Positions 56,281 to 64,000 of a DNA stretch of 64,000 nt are shown here, in pieces. A model generated the notes under the pieces. The model made no database searches, was not told where the DNA came from, and was given only the letters and a program-made list of their open reading frames with translations. Source of the DNA: Pseudoips prasinana (taxonomy: Eukaryota > Arthropoda > Insecta > Lepidoptera > Nolidae); contig OX621260.1 in assembly GCA_951640165.1 (NCBI GenBank), forward strand, positions 12,108,001-12,172,000, in the 5' to 3' direction. How positions within the stretch are numbered: the first letter of the stretch is position 1; every line of letters starts with the position of its first letter. Position numbers and translations under genes: made by a program.

Positions 56281-56650
56281 TAATGGGTGGCAAATAAATT
56301 GACTCAAGGGAATATTTAACAATACGGTTTTCCCAAGAGTCTACAGCATGGGGCCCTTCAAAAAGGGAGTTCTAAGGTTTCTAAAGGGTCGGCAACGCGC
56401 TAATGACGCCCCTGCAAGATTTCATAGGCAACGGTGACCACTTACCACCAGGTGGGCCGTATACTTATTTGCCAACAGAGATGTATAATAAAAAATAAAC
56501 AGAGGACGGGCAGCAGCTTATTTTTGTGTACTATCACTATCATACTGCGATTGCTAACCCGTCTGCCAAGCGTGGTGATTGCATGTCTCTCCAAGAATAT
56601 AGGGAGGTTTTTGTCCAGCTATGGACTTTATACAGCTGTTATGATGATGT
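56281..56650 (+). repeat. Family 5 remainder, interrupted
   Basis: CAAGGGAATATTTAAC, then an unrelated 190-bp segment with CGGCAACGCGCTAATGACGCC, then GAGGACGGGCAGCAGC, TGCGATTGCTAACCCGTCTG and GTCCAGCTATGGAC. Confidence 0.55.
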
Positions 56651-56694
56651 ATACCTAAGTCTTTTTCCAAAATAAATAGTTTCAAATTTAACAT

Positions 56695-56810
56695 TTATTT
56701 AGAACAAATAATCGTGCTCAGCACACAAAGATTTGTCCTGGTCGAACCCAGGACCTCAGGCTTTGGAGTCAGGGCCACTAACCACAGAGATCAGCAGGCC
56801 AGACAGATTT
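56695..56810 (-). repeat. SINE family 3-like head, reverse
   Basis: GTGCTCAGCACACAAAGATT, GTCCTGGTCGAACCCAGGAC and a degenerate A-box complement; similar to 388-540. Confidence 0.55.
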
Positions 56811-57185
56811 AGTATAAAATGCATTTAATTCCGTAATTCGCTTGATATTTGTGTAATCAAAATTCAACGCTAGTCGTTATTTGAGGGAAAACTTGGACAA
56901 TGTACTTATTAATCAAAGTGGTCGACTTCCTTAGTATTAACCTTAGGACATAAACAGTTAAAAACTGTGCTATTTCCTTAGTAAGAGACCTGAAGGCGAG
57001 GAGACATTGCATGTTGTCGTATTGTGTCAATGTCATTGGTGGTCATCTCGATTTACAATAATTGCTCCAATTTACATTTTCTTAATATTTTTTTAATTTT
57101 AATATAATAGCGAGGTAAGCGACCAAGTGGGTCACCTTATGGTAAGTGATGCTCCGCTCATATTATAGACACTTGCAACACCAGA

Positions 57186-57350
57186 GGGCGTAGCGGCTAA
57201 GACAGTCGCCTAACCGCTTCGTGTCGCAGGTTCGAGCCCCGCGCTGGACAACTATATGTGTGACCCATAAATAGTTGTTCTGAGTCAGGATGTAATTTGT
57301 GTCCGTCTATTATATGTTTGTAAAGTACCCCGCGACACAGGGGCATATAA
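57186..57350 (+). mobile_element. SINE family 4, uninterrupted copy
   Basis: GGCGTAGCGGCTAAGACAGT, B box GGTTCGAGCCCC, GACCCATAAATAGTTGTTCT and TTTGTAAAGTACCCCGCGAC. It provides the empty GTAC site for MITE copy d. Confidence 0.82.
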
Positions 57351-57526
57351 TCCTTGCGGCCGTTGTCTTTTAAAAATTAAGAATATATGCGTTGCCGGCG
57401 TTTAGGGAGAGGAAGTCCTGAGTCTGGATGTAATTATCTGTATAATAATAATAATATTTTTTTATATTTTAAAATGTATATTTCTGTTTCTTTGTTTTAA
57501 TAACAAAGCTGTTGGAATAAATGATA

Positions 57527-57786
57527 ATAGGTAATAATATCTTGGGACATTATTTACACACAGCCATCTGATCCCAATCTAAGCAGAGCTTGTACTATGG
57601 AAACCAGATAACTGATATACTACATATACTACTTTTATTTTGTAAATACATACTTATATAGATAATTACACCCAGACTCAGTCAAACAAACATGTTCATG
57701 CACACAAATATTCGTCCTGGGTGGGAATCGAAGCCACGTCCTCTGGTGTAAAAGCAAGCATTTGCCAACCACGCCAACAAGCCCGT
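57527..57786 (-). mobile_element. SINE family 3, reverse copy
   Basis: TTGGGACATTATTTACACAC, ATCCCAATCTAAGCAGAGC and ACCACGCCAACAAGCCCGTC (head complement). Confidence 0.82.
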
Positions 57787-57910
57787 CGTATAAGTATGTA
57801 TTTACAAAAGAAAAATAGTATGCGTAGTATATCAGTTATCTGGTTTCCATAGTACAATCTCTGTTTAGTTTGGGATCATCGGCCGTGTGCGAATAATGTC
57901 CCAGAAAAAA
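57787..57910 (+). mobile_element. SINE family 3, headless copy joined head-on to the previous one
   Basis: TATAAGTATGTATTTACAAA, CTGGTTTCCATAGTACAATC and GTGCGAATAATGTCCCAG. It starts exactly where the reverse copy's head ends. Confidence 0.8.
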
Positions 57911-57980
57911 AAACTATTCACTTGTATCTCTGTCATTTCTGTTAAAAATAATGGAACAAGTAATATGTAACAAGACAGGC

Positions 57981-58190
57981 TCTCTCACCGGTCCGTAAGT
58001 GATCGGTGACGTTAAGCAACTAGTCTCGTGGTCAGTCCATAAGATGGGTGACCACCAAAGTGGTTTAATTTCGGAGCGTCTCCGTCCGAATGGCACGTTA
58101 AGCTCTTGGTCCCAGTTGTAGTCATTAGAAAACAGTCGATAAGCCCGATAAGCCATGTCAGAGCGGCTTGAACAACTCTCACACTAAGAT
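57981..58190 (+). mobile_element. Repeat with 5S rRNA-like head (SINE3-type candidate)
   Basis: At 57985-58056, CACCGGT, CGTTAAGCAAC, GGTCAGT and GATGGGTGACCACC fall in the order and near spacing of the 5S rRNA internal promoter (box A, intermediate element, box C). A non-5S body with GGCACGTTAAGCTCTTGGTC follows and ends GGCTTGAACAACTCTC. It is a 5S-derived retroposon or a decayed 5S copy with a repeat body. Confidence 0.65.
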
Positions 58191-58322
58191 ATAATCACTG
58201 CCCATACGATAAGTACCTACCTAAGTAGTACGAAAAGCTGCTAAAAGGGTTAAACGTAGTTAATTAGCGGCCGATCCGTCTATCGTCTAAATGACTTGAT
58301 TCCGAGTGAATAAACATTAAAA

Positions 58323-58425
58323 TGATTGCCAACCCGTCTGCCAAGCGTGGTGATTATGGCATATGGCATAATGATGATCTTTGGGGAGGCCTTAGTACAG
58401 TAGTGGACGTCTGACGCTAATAAGA
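58323..58425 (+). repeat. SINE-like repeat family 5 fragment
   Basis: GATTGCCAACCCGTCTGCCA, GCGTGGTGATTATGGCATAT and CAGTAGTGGACGTCTGACG. Confidence 0.65.
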
Positions 58426-58429
58426 ATTC

Positions 58430-59138
58430 ATAAAAAAAATCATAAACATTTCGTCATAATCGTAGTAAAATGACGGATTTAAAAAAAAACCAAAATTCTC
58501 TTTTTGGCATATTTAGATCGTACGATGTCGAAATATTTTATCTGCATTAACGAAAAAATTATATGTATTTTAGATTTCAAAGTAATCAGCCAGTAAACTG
58601 ACGTATTTGAAGAGCGCTCATAGTAAAATGACGTTTGCGTATACTCGTCTTTCTACGTCGCGCGGGCATCCCCCGCCGCCCTCTCTCGCTTCGGGCGTAA
58701 CCGCGCTATCGCCGTTGTTCCTCGAGCTCGCTGTCGCGTTGCAACGGATTAGATTTTTCGTAAACAATTACGCTACTTTATCTATATTTGCCTCAATTAT
58801 CAGTATTTCCACAAATTTTACAAAGTATAGTTTAAAGAGCCGGTTCTGGCTATCCGTCAGTATTCTACTGAAAATTATAAATCAATTTCAAATTACATTT
58901 TCATTAAAATTGTATTTGCTTAGTGATAGAACTACAATTAGTTCGTTAAATTTGTGTTATATTTGACAATTAAAATTTTCAAGGCGTATATAACTAAATA
59001 ACATTTTTCTATGGACATGATAGTGACGCTAGATCACAACCGACGATATTCTGCGTACATGTTATTTTATCTAACTGTCGTATGAGACCATCCCACTTTG
59101 TTTAGATCTTATTTCAGTTCCACCTTTTTTCTATTGTA
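58430..59138. other. No gene recognised; local CG-rich island
   Basis: 58620-58760 is rich in CG, in contrast to its surroundings, and holds an open frame from 58607 with no recognisable domain. Nothing confirms a promoter or exon. Confidence 0.3.
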
Positions 59139-59271
59139 AAACCATGTTTTTTTTTTTTGATGTATTCTGCAACATGGCAATCTGTTGTTTGTCAACAATA
59201 AGCCATTTCTCTGACTGATAACAATTTATCTGATTGGGTTTTGGCTTGGTGAGACCCTTTTTAATTGTGTC

Positions 59272-60610
59272 TCATTCCATTTTGTTGAACCTATATAATA
59301 GATTTGGTATGCCATGTCTTTTCAATCGCTTGTAGCGCAAACTTCTGTCGCCACTCAGTCCTTGGGCAAGCTCATTTTTATGTTTTGCAAGTTTCTCTTG
59401 GTACTTGATGCTATTCTTCGTTATCTCCTGTTTGACGGTTGGTAGTTTCAGGTCATACATAGTATATCATTTTTTTACTTATGTACTGCGGTATGTTATG
59501 GATGGCTCTAAGCGTTTTTGTTTGGAATCTTTCTAGTATCTCAATGTTACTGTTGCTAACTATACCCCAGAGCTGGATGCCATAGGTCCATATTGGCTTT
59601 AGTGTGGCTTTGTATACTGCTAGTTTGCTGGCATTGCTCATTTGTGAGTGGTGTCCTATAAGCCAGTACATACTACGCAGTTTTATATTAAGTTGCCTCC
59701 GCTTCGCCCAGATGTGTTTCTGCCAGGTTAGCCTTCTGTCTAAATGGATTCCCAGATATTTTGTGTAATTTTCTTGCGGAATTTCTTTATTGTTAATTGT
59801 CACTGGGGGACAAGAGTCTGTCTTGAGCGTAAAGGTTACGTGTGTTGACTTGCTTTCATTAGCCTTCATTCTCCAGGTTTTAAGCCATTTCTCTATTTTG
59901 TTAATGTGGTATTGGAGGTGTTCAGATGCCGTTTTAGGATTGTCATGTGTGGATAATAGGGCCGTGTCGTCCGCGTATGTTGCAACCATGGTGCTGTGTG
60001 TGGTGGGTAGATCAGCCGTGAATATGAGGTAAAGAACCGGACCCAGTATACTTCCCTGGGGCACTCCTGATTTGATCATGTGTAGTTCCGAATATTCATC
60101 ATTAAATTTCACTTCGAAGCATCGTCCATGGAGGTATGAGTATATTATGTCGTAGAAAGAGTGTGGAAGTACCTTTTTAACTTTATACAAAAGCCTTTCG
60201 TGCCAGACTTTGTCGAAGGCTTGGCTAATGTCTAAGAAGACGGCGGAGCAGTACTTTCTTTCCTCCAAAGATCGGCTTATGTTGTCAACGATACGGTGGA
60301 CTTGCTCTATTGTGCCGTGGTTCTCCCTGAAGCCGAATTGATGAGTTGGCATGATGTCGTTTAGGTGAGCCTTCAACCTCTTCAGTAATACCTTTTCAAA
60401 GAGTTTACCTATTAAGGGCAATAGACTAATAGGTCTGTATGCTGCTACTGCATTAGGTGGCTTGCCAGGTTTTAAGAGCATTATCACCTGTGCTATTTTC
60501 CATTGTCCCGGGAAGTGTCCAAGTCGTAGGCAGGCATTGAATATGTTGACTATTGCAACAATTCCTTTTCTTGGCAGCTTTTTTAGAAGAATGCTATCTA
60601 CGAGGTCGTG
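59272..60610 (-). pseudogene. Jockey-type LINE reverse transcriptase, C-terminal two thirds
   Basis: Frame 60487-59453 shows YRPISLLPLIGKLFEKVLLK, HQFGFRENHGTIEQVHRI, SAVFLDISQAFDKVWHERLL, KSGVPQGSILGPVLYLIFT, the catalytic YADDTALLS, and LGIHLDRRLTWQKHI. The same frame continues upstream to 60610 (DLVDSILLKKLPRKGIVAIV) where the inserted repeat cuts it. Near 59460 a frameshift separates the last 62 codons (DLKLPTVKQEITK...LKRHGIPN). Confidence 0.92.
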
Positions 60611-61252
60611 AATTATTGACTCTGTCTCAAAATAAATAATGTTATTGTTTCGAAGATTTTCTTTTGTATACCTAAATATAATCTAAAATAATAAGCATTC
60701 AGACAACCGATCGAGCATATATTGTGTTTGCCTACTAAATAATTACTCTAATTGGACCAAATCCCGTGTTCATGCCCGCTTGAGTATGTTTCGCCGGACC
60801 GTCTCAACTGGGTCGTGTTGAAACCGGTAGTAGATGAACCCACTGAGTTTGTTTCGCTGGGTCTTCTCAGTTGGGGCGCATTGGATCCGGTGGTAGCATT
60901 AAAGCGCGACCGTCGTTATTAACACAAGGTCCGTCATAATAATAATACCTTTAATATAGACAGAACCATTGACAATATGTAGTAAAAATATTAGACTTAA
61001 ACTAGATAATTAAACATAATCTCTTGACAATAACTTGATACGAGCTAGCTAAATATCATTTCTGTAATAAAATAAATTTTATAAATGTTTTCATACAAGA
61101 TGTACCTAAATATCTATGTTACTAGAAATAATATCTAATGTATACAACTATATTACTACAAACATGTTCTGACTATTTACAAGCGCTTTTTTAAAGTCTA
61201 CGTGAGTAAAAACCTTTTTTATTTTATTTTATTTTTTATTTTATTATTTTTA
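60611..61252 (+). mobile_element. LINE-type 3' end repeat, copy 3, nested in the Jockey LINE
   Basis: Starts AATTATTGACTCTGTCTC and ends in a TTTTA-rich tail after TCTACGTGAGTAAAAACC. It is the complement of 22309-22980. Removing it joins the codons for KSPG and HDLVDS, restoring the expected reverse-transcriptase motif order. The copy is 5'-truncated relative to the other two. Confidence 0.85.
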
Positions 61253-62010
61253 TCCTGGTGACTTTCCGTCTTTTAGGTGTTTTATTTGGGTGATTACTTC
61301 GGTTGGACTTACATGTTTAATAGGGAGGGCCATTTGTTTTGCACTTTGCAGGTAATTTTTAACCTCTGAGTCATGCTCACTTATAAACTCGGGGTGTGGT
61401 TGAAACACTTCACTAAGATATTCTGCAAAAATTTGAGCCTTTTCCATGTCCGATCGGGCCCAATTTCCATTACTTTTTCGGATAGGGGGTATCTGGTTAT
61501 TAGGACGCTTTAATTTTCGTGTTGCCTTCCAGAGTGAGTAATTTGTGTCCAGGCTTGGGGTTAGATTAGAGAGGAAAGTTTGAAGGTTGTAGTTGTGGAG
61601 GGTTTGAATCAAACTTTTCAATTCGTTTGAGGCTCGGTTAAATGCGGCTTTATCTACAGGATATCTAGTTCGATGCAATATTTTTCTAAGGTCACGACGC
61701 TTAGAAACTTTTTCTTTGATTATTTTGGGGTATTCATTTAACATGAGAGGTAATTTTTTATTTTGGTAGAGATCGTGGCTGCTTCGTGTATTGTTTTGTT
61801 GAGACTTTCCACGGCCTCCTCTATGTCTTCTATTGTTTTTAATGGGTAGACCAGCTGTATCCTCATCTCAATAGCATCCTGGTATTTATCCCAGTTTGTA
61901 CCTTTGTTGTAGAGCCTTTCTGTAGGTTGAACCATTACCACTGTTGAGGTGATATTTAATATGACCGGTGTGTGATCGGAGGATAGATTTGTGCATGTTT
62001 CCGTTTTCAT
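61253..62010 (-). pseudogene. Jockey-type LINE, endonuclease C-end and linker
   Basis: Frame 62010-61738 holds LSSDHTPVILNI, the SDH motif of the apurinic-type endonuclease, then a linker. Frame 61744-61250 gives SLWKATRKLKRP, NWARSDMEKAQIFAEYLSEV and TQIKHLKDGKSPG, the region just before the reverse transcriptase. A frameshift near 61745 separates them. Confidence 0.88.
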
Positions 62011-62626
62011 GTAGTAGACTTATGTTTTTGGTGACGAAGAAGTCAAGCAAATCAGGAATTTTAGCTCGATCTGTGGGCCAGTATGTTGGTGTGCATGAGG
62101 TCATGCACTTTAGGTTTAGATTTTGTACTGTGCCAATTAGTTGCCTTTCTCTATGCGTGATAAGACGCGAACCCCAGTGCGTATGTTTCGCATTCCAATC
62201 TCCACCACTGATAAACCTTGAGCCAAGGGAAGAAAAGTACGCTTTGTAGTCATCTTTGGTAATTGTGTGTTTGGGTGGACAATAAATTGCAGAGATGGTT
62301 AACTCAACTTTATTGTTGTGCAATTTTATTGATGTTGCTTGGATTTTGTCTGTGTGGTATTTCTCTAGTTCATAGTGTTTTATGTTATTTTTTATAATTA
62401 TTGTAGTTCCTCCATGACTATTTCCGGAGGGGTGGTTTGTCGTGTAAACTGTATAATTTTTTAATACGACGTGCGATTTCGCAGTGAATCTTGTCTCAGA
62501 TATTAATGCTATATCAATTTTTTCAGTTTGGAGGAATGTTTGAAATTCTAGACGACGTTCTGTCAGTCCATTTGCGTTCCAGGTGACAATCCTGAGTGTA
62601 TGGTTCATTTGTAACGAGGCTTGCAA
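61990..62626 (-). pseudogene. Jockey-type LINE endonuclease domain
   Basis: LRIVTWNANGLTERRLEFQT, DIALISETRF, GGTTIIIKNNI, TISAIYCPP, FISGGDWNAKHTHWGSRL and IPDLLDFFVTKN are the ordered motifs of an apurinic-type endonuclease (Asn, Glu, Asp-Asn sites). The frame is lost near 62000, where SDH continues in another frame. Confidence 0.9.
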
Positions 62627-62685
62627 CTAGCTGAATCATACGATCCATCAGTTTGTCCATCATGTTTATCATGATTTGTTGGAAT

Positions 62686-63087
62686 TTAGCGAACGAAGCG
62701 AATGTGTTCTAATCTGTCTGCGAATTTTTCGGAATCGGCTGACCCTTCATTTAAGGTACTGTTTCTTGTTACATTCGCGTAGCTTCTTTTATCTGTATGA
62801 TTTGTTTGCCTTTTGTTTTGATTTTCTGCTTGTTTTGGTTTATTAGTATGTATAGCATTTTGTATTTGAGCTGATTCGTTGGTGGTGGGTTTTATTTTAA
62901 GAATTCTTTCCTTGTATTGTTTATACTTGGAGCAGCCTTTGTAGCTTGCAGGGTGTTTTTCTTGACAGTTTGCACAAGTCGCTTCTGTATCTGGTGATTT
63001 GGTGCAGGTCGAAGTAGGATGTTCGTTACCGCATTTGACACACCGAAATGGTCTAAAACATTGGTTCTTGGTGTGTCCAGATTTGAT
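62686..63087 (-). pseudogene. Jockey-type LINE gag C-terminus with CCHC knuckles
   Basis: GHTKNQCFRPFRCVKCGNEH, TSTCTKSPDTEATCANCQ and KHPASYKGCSKYKQYK show the remaining zinc knuckles; a Lys/Asn-rich tail follows to TAA at 62686-62688. The N-terminal gag is lost by 5' truncation at 63087. There are no stops in the remaining part. The stop lies about 60 bp before the first in-frame endonuclease residues. Confidence 0.9.
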
Positions 63088-63095
63088 AAACCATG

Positions 63096-63310
63096 ATTAT
63101 TTCTATTTATTTATTATTTAATTTTATACAAAAATAGTCTGATCTATGTAATAATGCACCTGTATAAATAAAATTAAGTAATTTTTTGTATTTTCATAGA
63201 AAATGTATTAAGCCAGTCATAGTCTTACAGTTTTTAGTAGAAGATGACCTGCGTTATTAATATTTTTACACAAGTACGTTTCACATAATTATATTGATGT
63301 CTCTGTATCT
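63096..63310. other. No gene recognised
   Basis: AT-rich single-copy-looking sequence between the Jockey target duplication and the next LINE-like segment. Confidence 0.35.
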
Positions 63311-63311
63311 T

Positions 63312-64000
63312 TTCAGAGCGCATTTCGCCATTACCCCCAGGAGCACGTGACGTAATAGAAATTATGAAAGACATTTATTTGTATCCAGCAATAACTATGG
63401 TATTGGTTGGCGTTGATATTTTTGTGTAAAACAGGCTGGGCCTCTGTGCTTACTGTTTCTATATAACAGTAAGCACAGAGGCCCAGCCTGTACTAGCGGT
63501 TGTACTTCCGGTTGATCTTGAAGTTCAAAGACAAGCAGCAATGTATTATTCTACGCGCGAAAATTTAGAAAATGATTTCTTATTATTACGCGACCGTACG
63601 AAAATAAACAGGCTATTTATGCCAATAGCAATTAAATGACGAACTACTCAATTAATGGCAATGTAGATGGAATAGCTCAACCAAGGGTCGCCATCTGCAC
63701 CAGTTCTTTCCGGACGTACGCGAACGGTTAAATAAAACTTGGCTAATCATAGACTTTTGTGTTGCACAATTTCTTCTATTTTAAAAGTGAATTGTTTAGT
63801 TTCAAGTTAGTATCTTCATCAATCTGTCTGTGCTCAACTTCCAGTGACGAATATGCACAAACTGCTCACCACATTCTTTGGGAGTGTGATCTCTGGCCAA
63901 ATCAGCAATCAAATCGATATTATGTTAAACAGTTTGCTACCAATATCTGGAGTAGTTTATTATACGGATCTTGTAGCAACAAGGAACAACTTCCGTGCGT
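63312..64000 (+). pseudogene. R1-like LINE polymerase C-terminal remnant, runs off window
   Basis: Readable pieces in order on + are PVLAVVLPVDLEVQRQAAMY (63485-63544), LLLRDRTKINRLFMPIAI to 63637, WNSSTKGRHLHQFFPDVRER with TWLIIDFCVAQFL (63670-63770), and AQTAHHILWECDLWPNQQ (63855 on). The FFPDV-W-AQFL-HHILWEC series is typical of the C-terminus of R1-clade LINEs. A short frame at 63319-63426 (SPLPPGARDVIEIMKDIY) precedes it and is unassigned. Stops and frameshifts separate the pieces. Confidence 0.7.
63431..63491. repeat. Perfect 27-bp hairpin
   Basis: ACAGGCTGGGCCTCTGTGCT plus TACTGTT, a 7-base loop, and the exact complement. It sits between two coding pieces of the R1-like remnant. Confidence 0.88.

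Larger units (their letters stand above)
59147..63087 (-). mobile_element. Jockey-type LINE, 5'-truncated, with 8-bp target duplication
   Basis: On the minus strand the element runs from a truncated gag zinc-knuckle region (63087) through endonuclease and reverse transcriptase to a poly(A) of 12 (T run 59147-59158). AAACCATG at 59139-59146 and 63088-63095 is the target duplication. A second repeat is inserted at 60611-61252. Three frameshifts make it inactive. Confidence 0.9.

Noticed and set aside
58607..58966. 119-codon open frame in a CG-rich patch as a host gene
   Set aside because: Low-complexity, no recognisable domain, no splice or polyadenylation context; it is kept only as an unassigned stretch.
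63319..63426. Host exon with ISPLPPGARDVIEIMKD after a TTTTCAG acceptor
   Set aside because: There is a possible acceptor, but no donor before the stop at 63427, and R1-like LINE coding follows directly; more likely transposon-derived. Not fully excluded.

Overview
The window is eukaryotic nuclear DNA, most likely from a moth or butterfly (ditrysian Lepidoptera). This rests on a protein-coding gene split by many GT-AG introns, on protein similarity to animal SPT6, and on dense repeats of lepidopteran type: tRNA-headed SINEs, TA-, TTAA- and GTAC-flanked MITEs, Helitron ends, and RTE, Jockey, CR1-like and R1-like LINEs. The species cannot be named from the sequence alone.

The left half (124-31562, + strand) holds one host gene, the transcription elongation factor and histone chaperone Spt6. 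I resolved 22 coding exons with mutually consistent reading phases; 4931 coding nucleotides lie in the window (about 1642 codons plus stop). The first coding exon or exons lie upstream of base 1. Domains run in the family order: acidic N-terminus with an IWS1-binding-like segment (exons 1-5), helical Tex-like core (6-15), YqgF-like domain (16-18), helix-hairpin-helix and DLD (18), S1 (18-19), tandem SH2 (20-22) and a Thr-Pro-rich tail (22). A polyadenylation signal is proposed at 32512, which would place a 425-bp MITE in the 3' UTR.

The introns are packed with transposons. Intron 4 carries an intact-looking Tc1-type element with a 343-aa transposase. Intron 8 holds a SINE interrupted separately by a MITE and a LINE fragment. 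Intron 11 holds a decayed RTE LINE. Intron 14 holds a dead mariner-like transposase. In intron 21 a CR1-like LINE ends in a CTT tail that forms the pyrimidine tract of the last exon.

The right half (32.5-64 kb) shows no recognisable host coding exon. It is a repeat graveyard: six SINE or SINE-like families, a 5'-truncated RTE inserted in a SINE with a 10-bp target duplication, a 3.9-kb Jockey-type LINE with an 8-bp target duplication and a second repeat nested inside it, a TTAA-flanked foldback element, an 833-bp long-TIR transposon inside a SINE, a 5S rRNA-like repeat and an R1-like LINE at the right edge. A noncoding first exon or promoter of another gene near 35.6-36.0 kb is possible but weak.

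The most informative discovery-type observation is a palindromic MITE family (six copies) always bounded by GTAC. Three copies sit in other repeats whose uninterrupted copies are also in this window, and these filled/empty comparisons show that GTAC is a 4-bp target-site duplication.
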